Below are positions 1-12,463 of a stretch of 64,000 bases of DNA, one piece after another; positions within the stretch are counted from its first letter, which is position 1; each line of letters starts with the position of its first letter. Where the stretch lies: positions 14,286,001 through 14,350,000 of the forward strand of contig NC_092561.1 of NCBI RefSeq assembly GCF_037975245.1, in the 5' to 3' direction. The notes under the pieces were generated by a model that was not told the DNA's origin, searched no databases, and worked only from the letters and a program-made list of their open reading frames with translations. Source of the stretch: Apostichopus japonicus. Lineage: Eukaryota; Echinodermata; Holothuroidea; Aspidochirotida; Stichopodidae. Made by a program: the position numbers and the translations under genes.

Positions 1-141
1 GGCCACTTCCACGATGATTTCCATTGCCTTGAGAACAAGGGAACAAGGCATCATTCCCTAATGTAATACTTCCATGTCTATCTCAACGAATGACAGTATC
101 AAGTATACGGTGAACTGCTTGCCTTAGTCCATTTTAACACC

Positions 142-173
142 TGACGTCAATGACGTCACTAATTTTGACGTCA
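142..173. promoter_or_regulatory. Cluster of three perfect CRE palindromes
   Basis: TGACGTCA occurs at 142-149, 151-158 and 166-173. CREB/ATF bZIP dimers bind this octamer. Single copies also lie at 1396, 9064, 15135 and 50825. No adjacent gene is recognised, so the target is unknown. Confidence 0.5.
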
Positions 174-1353
174 CAGCAGGTATGGTGAATGGAACTATGT
201 CACATCGCTGGCCTGTCCAGATTGCATTTCTCTGGCCAAATCGCAAGATAACAGACAACATTGTGAAAGTCGTATGTGCTTCGTAACTTAACTTAGTGAT
301 GTATATAGAAACAGTGAATGTATATAGGTCGACGAGAGAAATCGGCTCATTCTGCAATATCACATATTCGGTTAACATGGCTGTGTATAATAATTTGCCT
401 ATACGAGAATAATAAACAAGAATGTTATGCACGGAAGATTTTAATGACACTTTCTAACATGTATACGGTACACCCTATTAAGAAGCTAATTATTGGGAAA
501 CGTCTACGGTACGTTGCTCATATTAATTGGCTTTTTCTAAACAAAATTGTCTGGATTGACATCGTAGATGAAAAACCATTTTGCGGTTTATGTGCATTAC
601 TCCATTTTGGTTTTCACTATAATGATTTAGAGAGAGATATTCGCAAACATTTCTTAACTCCTTGTGGCCGTTAAGTGGTTCCCCGGTGATTAATTAAAGT
701 ATTGTTGAATCCCAGGTTTATAGCTCCATGGTTGAACTAACTAGGCTATGTCACGTAGTAAAAAAGGCTTTAAATTACATATGACATCAGTGTATACAGT
801 TGCAGCCTATACAGCCTGCTATTGCAGCCTATACTGTGCATAATTGTGCATTGGTGAGGCTTTGGACATGCAACGGTTTATTCCAAGGACATTGCATGCG
901 GTATGTCATGAGCGTCATAAAAATCACGTGACCACATTCCCAGTAGCTTGAGGTTGGGTTGAGAATGAGGTCAGTTTGGCAATGTTTGCCGCAGCCTATT
1001 TGTTATTGTAGTGCGAGTGCTAGCTACAACATTGGCATTACTGGCCAAGAGAACGATACTTATATGACTGGACGTTTCATATAGTCTTTGAGCATTTGCA
1101 GTTTCAGAGGCTAGCTGCGTAGCCAACTTATTCTGAGCCTGTCACGGCGCTCACAAGCGCCCTCACTTTGTAGGTACCTGCATGACTATACTCCGCGGTG
1201 TGTTGTCCGCCGAAAAAATAATACCATGAACAACCGAAAAGATCTTCCTAATACTGCAAGCACTCCACGCGCACTATATTTGCGTATTTGCTAGCTAATG
1301 CAGTTCTAGTTTACATTGTCTCTTTTCAAAGTATTTCACAATCTTCTGCTCAT
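174..1353. other. Intergenic, no recognised gene
   Basis: Open frames such as 318-674 (+) match no family I recognise and lack clear splice or codon support. No transposon ends recognised. Confidence 0.5.
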
Positions 1354-1576
1354 TCAGAGCCGTATATAGAGAGAGTTTGGCCAACTGGCGATTTGTGACG
1401 TCACACGCAAACCATGGGCATCAAAATAGGTCCAGTTGTCGTTACCAGTTGCGCGAAACACGAAAAACACCACACACAATATATAGCAGCTTTGCACACT
1501 GTGCTCGTTGCGAACAAACGAAGCGACTCAGAATGTCAGATTTTGACAGGCATACGAGGAACAAAATGGATATCAG
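1354..1576 (+). other. Possible first exon with TATA-like start; also a dispersed repeat
   Basis: Contains CCGTATATAGAGAGAG, a CRE at 1396 and an ATG at 1414 whose frame stays open to a CAG|GTAATG donor at 1577. The first 31 bases recur inverted at 5562-5592, so the segment may be a promoter-bearing repeat. With 1860-1916 and 2773-2810 it would read 85 aa, unlike anything I recognise. Confidence 0.3.
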
Positions 1577-1859
1577 GTAATGAATTAGAGTATGCGTTAG
1601 TTAATGACATTTACGTTTATCTTCACACCTGAAATGCATAGAAAACTAGCTGAAAACCTGTCATTACACTTGTTTTATTTTACGCCTCATACTACTAGTC
1701 CTACTTTAGTCATACAAACGAAAAGCATACATCACAGTCCTGGCTAGGCTAGATTACAGACGCACAACTATAGCATCAGGCCTACATTAATAGATCTTTC
1801 AATTAAATAAAGTAGGCCTACACATAAAATGACAATTTATGCATCACTGATCTTTTCAG

Positions 1860-1916
1860 GTTTGCCAAAAAGTAGTTGTACCAGAGGTCATTGTATTAAA
1901 CTCCAGAAGTTACATG
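1860..1916 (+). other. Possible second exon, 57 nt
   Basis: Flanked by TCTTTTCAG and ATG|GTAAGA. Its length is 19 codons, so it is frame-neutral; the frame from 1414 passes through open. Confidence 0.3.
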
Positions 1917-1934
1917 GTAAGATTAATATTCGGC

Positions 1935-2185
1935 ATAACTTTTTCTCTAAAGTCTAATACAACTTATACAAGGGTTGTGAATGGATGGAATGGTTTGCCT
2001 GAGAAGGTTGAATTGCAAGTAGTGTGAATGGGTTTAAGAATACTTTGGATAAGTACATTAAGCATTGTAATTGGGTATGACATTTGATGTCCTCGGTTTT
2101 ATTCCTCTCATATAGCCTTAGGGTCCTTAATGGGGACTTGAATGTCTCTCCTGGTCCTTTTTTCTACTAAACTAAACTATATACT
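1935..2185 (+). mobile_element. CR1-like LINE 3' end fragment
   Basis: Translates in pieces to VNGWNGLPEKVE and VNGFKNTLDKYI, the C-terminal end typical of non-LTR retrotransposon ORF2 (WNxLP ... FK). Frames are broken; 5'-truncated. Confidence 0.5.
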
Positions 2186-2772
2186 TGAGTGTAGGAGTTA
2201 GCAATAGTTGGGAGTCTGTGGGCAAACTTAAGACTGATATTGTGGTGTTAATTTCTCAGGAATGTAGTACTAGGCTATAGTAGGTGCAACAGATTGAATG
2301 GGTCTGTCGAGAAAAAAAAAACCCTGCAACAACTGAATACTGGTGTATGTTGTAGCTTATGTATTTTCCATTAACATATATACTATACGGTCATGTCCTT
2401 AATAAGGTTTCATGGATCACACTGACATAGTGTGCCTACTTGTCAGTGTTGTCAACTGAGCACAGGGCTGATGACATCATTCAGTTTGTTATTATGCAGA
2501 CAGCAAATGGCCATAATGATAATTATTAATTGTTACTTATTCTTCATACTGCCCTTACTGGCCTTACCTGAACAGTGATGTATAAAAATGCAAGAAGTCA
2601 TTAAGCTTTTCATTTAAGAATCATTTCAGCCTGTCCTATTTCAAACATATGATTGGCAGGTTTCCACGTTACATAGCTTATCAAAATGGAGCTGTTCTGT
2701 AAAGCAAGAAAATCACACATATGCATGCATACAAACACACTCATATATAACAATTTCTGAATATCTTTTCAG

Positions 2773-3545
2773 CTGCCCAAAGGTACTGGAATGCAAGCTC
2801 TGTTGGGTGAATTAAAAAACCCTCATTGTACTCTTTTATCATGGTCAACGTAGCTGGAACCAGCAATGATGGTGATGTGGATTTGACAGTACCTAGACAA
2901 GAATTCAATAGCTGCTTTGTGTTGAAGTGGGTTCAACTTGCTCAAGGCCATGACAGGATGACGACTAGACATTAGGATGAATTATCTGTTGCAGAGCTCT
3001 ATAAACCAGGCAGTTGTTAAAACATCCATTGGGTGACCCTCACAGTCTACCAGGCACTGCATCGCAGAAGCAAAATGAAGTGTGTGTGATACCTTCATCT
3101 TATGAGAGTGGAATGATATCAGTGTGGCCTCTGTCAATTTGGTTTCAAGTCTTTGTTTTCTTGAAAGCTGAGAAGATCTTTCAGTGGTTTCACACTGACC
3201 TCTGTACTTGACAATTCATGTGTATTTGCCAGCTCAGGAGGAAGCCAGATTTTAATTACATTAACCAATGCTGACTTTTTTTTGGACATGTGGTACATCT
3301 GCAAGGAGGTGAAGGAAGCAGTTGGAGTTGCATGGATGTGGAATCTTGTTGATAGTCTGGCAGTCTTATCCACAGATTATCCCAAAGCTTCTCCACATTG
3401 CCACATTCAGAACTTATTACATTGATAAACTTGAAAATTGCAGGAATCTAATGAAGCACCCATCAAGGGAATTTGTTTGTATAATTATTGAAAGCTGTGA
3501 CCTTCTGATGTGACAGACTAATGTGAAATAAAGGGCAGTAGATTA
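2773..3545 (+). other. Possible last exon of an unidentified transcript
   Basis: Preceded by TCTTTTCAG; the frame from 1414 stops at 2808-2810. AATAAA at 3527-3532 would end it. It is mostly non-coding, so the transcript may be a lncRNA or a short-ORF mRNA. No family recognised. Confidence 0.3.
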
Positions 3546-3666
3546 CCTTGTAAATGAACCTTGTTATTGTTTGATTGTATCTAATGTTTGCAAAATTTTA
3601 AGTTGCATGCTACCAATTGAAACATAATTCTTTCTCTATTAATGGGATATAAATACTTCTCCTTAA

Positions 3667-4021
3667 AGGGTGTGGAGACTCCCGCACAAAGAAATGTCTC
3701 ATGCCGGTTATCTGACCTAGTTTCGAATGCGGTGTAACAGAAGTGTTAGACACCACCATTGATCCCAGAAAATACACATACAGCTTGCTACCATCTGTAA
3801 ATAGACATTAGTGTACAGTCAATACAAACATCACAGTCAATACCCACAACACAGTGCACATAGCAGCGTGGACATCTCAGGTCTAGATAAAAGATAACAA
3901 GGTATCAGGTTTCATTACTGTCTGCATTTTGTAGCGACACAAAAAAAACTTCACTTGCAAGCAACGGAAAGTAAACTTTTTCAGAGCGCGGCATGCGGTT
4001 TAGGGCAAGTCTTCAATACCT
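3667..4021 (+). mobile_element. TTAA-flanked MITE, family A, copy 1
   Basis: Ends are AGGGTGTGGAGACTC and an inverted match; TTAA lies at 3663-3666 and 4022-4025. TTAA target duplication with short inverted termini fits a non-autonomous piggyBac-like element. Copies at 13892 and 19639 share most of the body. Confidence 0.75.
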
Positions 4022-4025
4022 TTAA

Positions 4026-5400
4026 ATATACTGCATCGGTTGTTGTCACTTGATCATTTGCTTGTGTGTGAGCTAAACAGCTTAAATAATATGTAAAAAA
4101 ATAATACAAACTTTAATTGCCAGATATTTACTTGCTCAAAATCATTATCCAATCATGATTTGTTGCTATCCTTGAGTCCATTATTCAGATGATTAGGCAG
4201 ATTCCCTTCAACTCTCCATGATGAAGGTAAAACCTTATATCTTAACCAACTGCCATTGAGTGTCCATTTGAAAGTTTCAAACACACAAGTGCATTGATTA
4301 AAACAAAGACTTTATTGCTGTGGTTGCAGGAACTGGATTTCAGTCTAGTAGTCACTCACCAGGTTTGTCATTATCACAGTCTGCTAACTGTGGCTTAATA
4401 TGTTAGGAGTTTTTCTTCAGAGCACATGTCACCTTTGATTTGTAAAAAAAGTCCTGAAATTCAGGGAGTTAAAATTTACTGTCTAAAGATAATTTAAAAA
4501 GATTTTTTTAACTTCAATCGTCAATGTGGGTGTCAATTAAGGGAATAAGGAGGTACTGATGCAACTTTGATAAATGATAGTTGACTGCATCCAAATTAAA
4601 CCAAGGCCTAGGCTATACTTTTGAAGAAGAAAAAATTAGGCTGAATTCATGTTAGCCTAAAAAGGCTAGGCCAATGCTGACAATTAACACAAACCAAGAT
4701 CATTTAACCATTTGGGCACTTGTTTATGGCATACTAAAAGGGTCTATATAATTAGGCCTGTATGTGCACACAACCCATAAGTTGCCAATGAGTATAGACC
4801 TAGCCTAACTAGTTTAGGCCTAGGCTACTTTGTTTTCCTTAGACCTAGTTTAATTGGGCCTTATACTGTGCCATATTATGTAATGTGCTATAACAGTTGT
4901 AGTAATAGCAAGAATGGTCCAGGTCTAACTAAGCCCAGGCTTAACTTATGCTTTGGGCTTAACTAAGGATTAGGGCTTTACGTGATGCCTAGAGGCTAGC
5001 CCACCCTTTTACATTAAACTAAAAGTGATACTTTTTTAGGCTAGGCATAGCCTAGGCATACAATAACTAGGAATTAGGATAACTGTATGTGCGACTGAAA
5101 CTGCCATGCCTATGATTAGGAGAGCTGGCATAATGAAATCGAATTTGTGGATCGTAAAACGAGAGAGAATAGCCATGCATGTAATTACAGAAACCAGTCT
5201 GAACGTAAAATTCCCGCATTGCTTGTACATTACTCGTATTACACTAGGGCCTATGGCTAGTAATACTGGGCCTAGGCTACACAGACTTTTTTTCATTAGA
5301 TCTCCATCTTGTTCTTTCTACTTCCAAAAAATTCCTCTTCTTTTATGGTCAGTCGGATAACCAAACAACAATATCCATGTTCTGACCGATCGCAGCATCC
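4026..5400. other. Intergenic, no recognised gene
   Basis: AT-rich, with a stretch around 4600-5290 of repeated AGGCCTA/TAGGCCT-type words. No exon or element ends recognised. Confidence 0.5.
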
Positions 5401-5592
5401 CCAGCACCATTTCTTTCATAATTTCGTATTTTTTCGTGTACACAAACGATAGTCTATACACTGTGAGTATGCGTGTCGTCTGCTATAAAGTTTTCAAGTG
5501 GACCTATTTTACCACCCTGTGTGGGCGTTTTCCCTCTCGACCAATCCAAATCGGTTACATGGTTGGCCAAACTCTCTCTATATACGGCTCTG
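5400..5592 (-). repeat. Inverted copy of the 1354 TATA-containing repeat
   Basis: On the minus strand, 5592-5562 matches 1354-1384 over 31 bases (GAGCCGTATATAGAGAG...TTGGCCAAC). Weaker matches (AAAATAGGTCCA, TATAGCAG) follow in the same order, so this is a diverged copy. Confidence 0.55.
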
Positions 5593-7047
5593 TGCTCATT
5601 CATGTGATACTGCCCTCATTATGGTAATAACCACGGCCCCTATGTGAGAAGCGAGCTCGTTAGTATTAGACAAATAATATGAGCAGGGGCGTAGCAGTAG
5701 AACCTTGGTCGCAATGTCCAGGGGGCCTCAAGGGTTGGTTCTGACATTACAAGCCAACGGATAACCACTGCCAGTCATGTTTTTGCAGGAATAATTGATG
5801 CAAAGCATCTCGTCATATAAGTAAAGATGACGGTTGTGGTTGCTTTCGCTTAATTGTTTTATAATTATAATTATTATTGTTGTTTTGTTTCTTTTTATTT
5901 ACGAAATTCGTTTCTCCTCCTCTCTGTCTCATTCGTCGCCGCAGCATGGGGGGCGAGGTCGGATCGGTCGGGTGAGGTGGGGGAATTTTAAAACGCGTTT
6001 ACTATATTGGTACCCCCCCCCCCACCTCCAATACCCTTCCCCTCCTCAAACCTCAGATACTCATTTTATTTTTGTTTTGGTTTTGCTCACAGAGTTCACA
6101 GTGGCTCCTTATCTATATACAAGCAAGTGGAAAATCTTTTTTGAGGTTGGCGCTAAGATCACATAATAGCTTCTATGATCATGCTTACAGCACACACTAT
6201 ATACACTTGATCGTGAAAACACGCAGCGGACGAATGTTATTTTAAAATAAAAAGGTCGTGCAATTTCCGGCATCAAAAACCATTTTGTGAAAGAACGTAA
6301 TCCTACAGCTGTACAGCAATATTATCACCCTTAGTTACATTACGGACCTCCTTCGCCATATTCCATATGCAGAAGCGATCCATGATGTTAAGAAGGAGGC
6401 GTGGCCCTGGTGTGTTGAGGTGTTCACCCCCACCCCCATGATGCACTCAAGGTTGTTCTAAAAACTATTCTCTTGGGGGGGGGGGGGTAAAACCGGGTGA
6501 GGGGGAGTGAGGGGGAGTGAGGTAGTGTATATCCACATCCGCTGGGGTCCGGTGCCAGACTTGGACCAGACTGAACCTTGCTGTTGGGATTCATATCTAT
6601 GATAAACAACTTAAAAAGTCGTTGTGTTGCTGAAACGTTCGACATGTATTCATATTACTTGGATGAACAAATTGCGCAATATCTATAATGACAAATTCAT
6701 TGCGCAATAAGCTGTGATGTCGCACATGGACAACATATTTTGTCTTTTTTTGTTTTGTTTTATTGTTTTGTATTTTATCAGGGATGCAATCAGGATTTTT
6801 CCAAAATTTAAATCACTGTTAACTTTTAAGAAGTATGGTCCTATACCTTATTTATTAAATAATTGTTTTCTTAACCAACTCAATTATAGCAAAACAAGCG
6901 AACTTTGGGCAGTGATTTTTGTCAGTGAAGGTTTAAAATGCTCAAAGTTGGAGGAGTGGACAACACGGAGAGTGAGCAGTAAATTAGGGTAAGGGGAAAC
7001 CAATGATGGAAGGGAGCAGAAGGCAACGCAGAAAGAGGAAAGGACAG

Positions 7048-7212
7048 GGCTGAAGACTGATGGCCGGCATGGGGGAGGGGTCTAAGGGATGGGGGTGTCC
7101 CCCTCCCCTTTGGATTTTTTTTTTTGCATTTCCAGATGGCCTCAGATGCAATTTGGTGCAATATAGCACACTTCAACACCCACTCCATTTTGTAAATAAT
7201 TTTGCATTTTCA
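7048..7212 (+). mobile_element. Internal fragment of the 52655-type hAT-like MITE
   Basis: From GCTGAAGACTGATGGCC to TTTTGCATTTTCAT it closely matches 52695-52850; both termini are missing. Confidence 0.7.
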
Positions 7213-8847
7213 TATGCTACATTGGCACGCTGCATCACATGAAGTTCCAAGAAATCCCAACTTTCATATTCCCCCCTCTGCGTGACAGCACGTCCATTAA
7301 ACTGTTTCAAGGCTGTACATTTTGACCCCACTTTCCCATTTTTACTCTTGAGACAAGAAGAAAAATAGGAAACAAGGTCAGAAAAAAGAGAAACAACACC
7401 ATCAAACATCAACATGAGTGTTAGCGCTCAGAATCGTTCGCTCTTTTTCTTGGTAATTCTCGAAATGGCTTTGGCTTGTCTCACTGCTTGCGAGTGATTT
7501 GTCAACCTAATTTCACGATTATAATTAGTGCGCTGTTATCCCACAAATTCACGAGTTAAATAAAGTCGCCATTTTCTAATGAGATAATTCTTAGCAAAGA
7601 ATCGAGCAAAACAAGAGAACAATTTATAATTCGATTCTTTTTGACGCGGTTTTTTAATTCTTTAATTACAGTCTACAGCATGAACGACGTATATATTATA
7701 TCGGGCCTATACACATTGTCTATTATTATTGACAGGCGCTATCTGACCATGAAATGCTTTTAGGTTACAGCCTCGCCCTGCTTCCTTTGTGTATGACTCA
7801 AAAATTGTGCTTGAAGCTGCTAGCTAATACATAGAAAAAGGATGTTGGCTCTGAATAATAATGAAGTTAATTAAAATATTAAGTTTCACATTTGTGAATC
7901 TAAAGTTTCTCCTTTCTCTTTCAAAAATGCCGTTGTACAGGCAGGAAACCGCAGAGAATCAAATTTTGTTTAGCAAATCGTCTATGGCCCCTAAGCGTGA
8001 CATTATGACTCTAATCAGTGGCGTGCTGAAAGGCGGGAGATCCCCCCCCCCCCACACCGTCATTCGGGGGAAAATCGTTCAGTTGGGGATTTTTTTTCCT
8101 TCAAAATTCAAAAGTATTTATTAGCACAACCTTGCGTTGAGACCTATTTATGGACCAAATTTATATGCTAAATATGCCCCAGAATGCACTGTTTGACGTC
8201 TAAATGTTGCTCTTTATTTTTTATTATAATTTTTAAATGAAGTTCCGATCTGTCTACATCCCGTCTATAAAGGATCATGATCTACCATAAAATCAACCCG
8301 AGTCTAGGGAAAATGGGAATTAACCCCGCCCCTCCGCTACAATCATGTGCATACATCACTACCTCCAATAACTATATAAGCATGCACATTAGCAAATCTA
8401 GACTCCGTGGAAGATGCAAAGTGTAGGCCTATTTTAATAAAACAACTGCAAACTCACTACCGTGATATCACTTACTGTAGGGTAACTTACGTGAAAACGT
8501 AAGTTACAAGACTAAACTGCAACTTTCTATCTGGGATGGGGGACTAATTAAACCTTCTGTGAGTTACAATGTTGACATTGCATTTTCGGGGTTAGGGGAT
8601 GGGGTCGGGTGAAGGGGGAGTTGGGTGATTATCAATTTAGTCTGTTTATTTCGTTGAAATGTATACGATGTGGAGCTCAATGTACGAACAACATCGTAAG
8701 CGGAAGATGAGGATATGCCATAATACGGTCCGTGAACATTACGTAATGTACATGGAGTCCATTGCATACATGATACATGCATTGCTACAGCGACGATGGC
8801 CTCAACAGCCAAGTTAAACTCCCCCCTCCCAACCCCCCCCCCCCCCC

Positions 8848-8938
8848 AGAACGAGTAGCTACTCGTTCTGTGGCGCATTGGCCTACCGAATCGCGAGTAG
8901 CTACTCGTTCTGTGGCGCATTGCCTACCGAATCGGAAC
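8848..8938 (+). repeat. 22-bp perfect palindrome in a duplicated unit of about 45 bp
   Basis: AGAACGAGTAGCTACTCGTTCT (8848-8869) is its own reverse complement. The unit with GTGGCGCATTG...CCTACCGAATCG repeats at once, with a 14-bp core palindrome at 8894-8907. Confidence 0.8.
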
Positions 8939-9639
8939 CGCAGGGTGCATTTCACTTGTTTCAGGGGCCAAGACCGCCGGTTTGATCACTGAAACGATAG
9001 CAATTAATGCCACAGCAGACCCTTGCTACCCACAGAATGATCTATCATATCTTGTACCTAAAGTGACGTCATCAATACAGAAAATGTGACCCAGGGAGTT
9101 TGTTCGACTACCCCGCGAATGACCCCACAGCCTCAACGTAAACACGGTGGGCCAGTAAAGAGATGGCGCTCTTCAACTTTCCTGTGCCGTCTGTGGACGT
9201 GTATCGTCCAGTCTGCGTTGTTCATAGTAGTAAAATACGCGCCTCACGTTTTTATTTATTTTTATTTCCGCTTCTTTTCAGCCGTAGTGAACCCTGACGT
9301 TTCTAATTAGTAAAGAAGAACAAAATATACTGTACTAGCTTAGTGAAGCTCCGTTCCAAGTATAGTTCGAGGACCAGAAAAAAATAAATGCAACTCCACT
9401 CTAGAAAAGATCAACAGGGACAGGTTTGAGTCCGTGTTGATGACTGAAGCATTTCATTGAAGGAAAAAAAGAAGCAACAAACATTCAAACTATCTCTTGC
9501 AAATATTTGGGTGAAATTTGTTAATTTGAGATAACTTCGTTTTGCAAGAACAATAATATTGAATATGCCTTTCATGACGACATTTTGGCAATTCGTCTTA
9601 ATCTTTGATTCTGACTGGCGATATGTAGTGGGTCATGAC

Positions 9640-10190
9640 TTGACATGAATGCAATTAGGTGTATTCATGTATCGCCTTGTTAATAATCTTCTACCTGATA
9701 CAATAAGTAACTGCGTACAGTATAATTTTGAACTTAATAACCATGATAAACGCGGTGCTGCTTTTATTCGTAATATTAAGCCAAGAACTGAGCTCAGAAA
9801 AAAATGCATCTATTTTACTGGAATTAATCTCTGGAATTCATTGCCAAATATTATTAAGGAAAGTCGATTGTACAGTAAATATCTTTAAAGAAGAATCTTA
9901 AACTCCACCTTACTAAAACATGACTACTCAAGTGTGTAACACATAGTCTACTCATTGCTTTTAACCTTTATTTGTGGCTTATTCCCTCCCTTACCTAATT
10001 TTTTTTTCTAGGGTTAGACTTTGTGTAAGTTCTACTCAGAACTTTTTTCTGGTCTCTGTTTATCTCAGTGTACACTTGTTGTTTATTTTGTAATTCTTGA
10101 TTTGTTCTTATAATTTATTTGATTTACTTATATGTATTATATTGTATTTTGTTTGTACTGTAATAAATTGCATAGGGACAATTTTAGCTT
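9640..10190 (+). mobile_element. LINE ORF2 C-terminal fragment with 3' tail
   Basis: An open 79-codon piece encodes LGVFMYRLVNNLLPD and FTGINLWNSLPNIIK, the usual C-terminal segment of CR1/Jockey-type ORF2. An AT-rich 3' UTR follows to about 10190. The 5' part is absent. Confidence 0.65.
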
Positions 10191-10199
10191 TCAACTCTT

Positions 10200-12234
10200 G
10201 TCAGTAACAAAAGAAAGTGGGGGAGGAGGGGGGGGGGGGGTGGAGGGGGTATGGGGGAGACAAGGTCGAGGGATGTAGTGTGTTCCATTTGACCATATCA
10301 TACATGACTATTACTGATCTTTCTGGCCATAAGCTGAATGGCAAACACTGGAACATTTCAAACATAAATTGGATATTTTACTGAGGAATAAGAGATAAAA
10401 ATATGAGACAGAGAAATTAATAACTGCTTTGTCTTTATACTGACTTTTTTCCATCTTTATTTGCTACCACATCACACCATTGTGTATTGCTAACATTACA
10501 TCACACACAGCTTATCTTCAACCTCAAAAAAACCTCAGTGGTTATCAAATGTTAAAAAAAGTGACTGAGGGCACGCAGTAGTGTTGCATCCATTCTTCAT
10601 TCTTCTTGCAAGATTTCAAGCAAGTTAACCAGTTCTGGAATGTTCTGTACAAGCTGTCCAAAGAGTACAGATAGCTAGTACTTAAAACGATTAATGATAA
10701 CAAAGAAAATCAGTTCTGCCTCTAAGATAATTGTAGACTACAGTACACTGACAGATTCCACCAAAGACAGTTATTTGAAAGTTTGATTAAAATATTAGCA
10801 AATCATAACGAAATATGGATCTAACTGTGACAAAATAACAGCCATGATGCTGAGAGCATTTCCTGAAATTTTGATTGAAATCCAAGAACAGAATAACAAA
10901 TATGCAACTTGATTATTAAATGATGAGTTTTTAGAAGAATCAAACTGTAATAACTGCTAGCCAGTCTTATAATGCTTAAAAGATTTCAAAGGTTTCAATG
11001 TTTAATTTTTTTTTAATTATGCACTTTCCAAAAACTCTGCTGGACTTTCTTTTTTTTTAAAGAAAAAAAAATATACATATATACCTCACAAACTACAGAA
11101 ACATAGCATAACTTAAATTCAAGTTTTGGTTTAAAAGTGTTTTTTTTTATTTGAAGGAAAGGTCAATTTCCATTGTATATATGTCAGCAAGGCACTGTTA
11201 CACCAAGTAACATTGTAACACAGTGCTCATGTTATATAGGTAACCTTACCAGATACAGGACAGTTTCAAATAAAAAGAACTGTTGTAATTAAATTGAGAA
11301 TATTTGCTGAACACTGGCATCCCAGTTCAGAAACTCATCTGTCTTCTCTGATAGACCAATGCTGTCTGTAGTATTCATGGGAACTTTGAGAGTTATTTCT
11401 CATCATTGGGTAGCAGTTTAAAACTGAAGAATAGTGTTTAAATGTCATAAAACGGTCAAAACAGTAACATTCCGTGTGCAAAATATGTTATAGACTGTTT
11501 GCATTTGTGTAGCAATCCTACTATTTTGCATTCCATTTCACTGTGCCAATGACGTAGCAGATAAAATTATTTTCTGATTGACATTGATTTAATTCAACAA
11601 CGATGTTACACATGTATATAATAATCAAGGAAGAACAAACGAGGCTTTGTTTTAGAAGTAGCCAAACTTCGACGGCACTTAAAGGAAACTACAGTTATTA
11701 AGAGATAGATCAGCCATCTTCCTCGACAGACCAAACACTTCCCCTGTCAACTGACTAACTTTAATGTGCTAAAACTTTTCAATGTAACAATTTCAATTTA
11801 AACATAAAATCAACACTATTTAGAATCTGAGCAATCGTCTATACCTGACTTGACTCCGAATGCTTTTTCTAACTACGATGGGCAAGGAAAAGTGGAAATA
11901 GATGCAAGGTAAATTAGAGAAGGCTTAAATACCATCATGTTTATACACAAGACTTGTACTTAACTCTCACCAATCAGCTGTCACCATTGCCTGGTGGAAC
12001 AAAACAAGAAAGGGGAATAAAATTGTCTGTATTTCAGCTGAATCATCAAAATACCTTTAACCAACTCACCCAGCCATCTACTTGTGTCATTTATCATTAA
12101 TAATGGCATGCTTTAATCAAATTGATTTACATTTAGAAAATCCACTAAAACTCTACAAAAGCACATGTACTTGACTAAAAATTTACTGCAAATATATTTA
12201 ATGGATTTGTCGGTGAAAATCTTAACGAGCAAAA
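10200..12234. other. Intergenic, no recognised gene
   Basis: A G-run at 10216-10256, then AT-rich unique-looking sequence. No exon, RNA gene or element termini recognised. Confidence 0.5.
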
Positions 12235-12240
12235 TTTATT
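12235..12240 (-). terminator. Candidate TSPO polyadenylation signal AATAAA
   Basis: TTTATT on the plus strand reads AATAAA on the minus strand, about 53 nt after the TSPO stop. It is the nearest canonical signal; use is inferred. Confidence 0.4.
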
Positions 12241-12292
12241 TGACCAGACTTTCAAAAAGTAGGCATTTTCTTTGGGGGCCAAGCTCACAATT

Positions 12293-12463
12293 TTATTCAC
12301 CTTTCTCTTTGTTGTTAAGCCACACGTATATGTTGACGCTAGATGCCAGCGTCAGCCATGCAATCAACGGGAAGTTAAGAAAACAGGCGGTTTCGTTGAT
12401 TGGATAGTATAGGTAGGCGGTACCTATCGTCATTCCGAGACATGATAGTATAATAGCCACAGA
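12293..12463 (-). CDS. TSPO: TSPO coding exon 3 (aa 111-166, stop)
   Basis: Acceptor ATCTACAG, 171 nt, ends in TAA. It encodes helices 4 and 5. The C-terminal segment aligns with the family's last helix, and the CRAC-like V-N-I-Y...K pattern is at residues 153-162. Confidence 0.92.
   Translation of the reverse strand, partial: SVAIILSCLGMTIGTAYLYYPINETACFLNFPLIAWLTLASSVNIYVWLNNKEKGE

Larger units (their letters stand above)
5600..9640. other. Intergenic, repeat remnants only
   Basis: Holds G/C homopolymer runs typical of MITE interiors here (6015, 6475, 8042, 8826), a MITE body fragment at 7048-7212 and hAT-like ends (CAGGGGCGTAGCAG at 5684; CAGTGGCGTGCTG at 8019) without a matching partner. 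No gene recognised. Confidence 0.5.

Noticed and set aside
318-674. 118-codon open frame as a gene
   Set aside because: No recognisable family, no codon or splice evidence, and an opposite frame overlaps part of it.
9170-9230. ATGGCGCTCTTCAAC start as a first coding exon
   Set aside because: The frame closes after 22 codons and no donor site is present before the stop.
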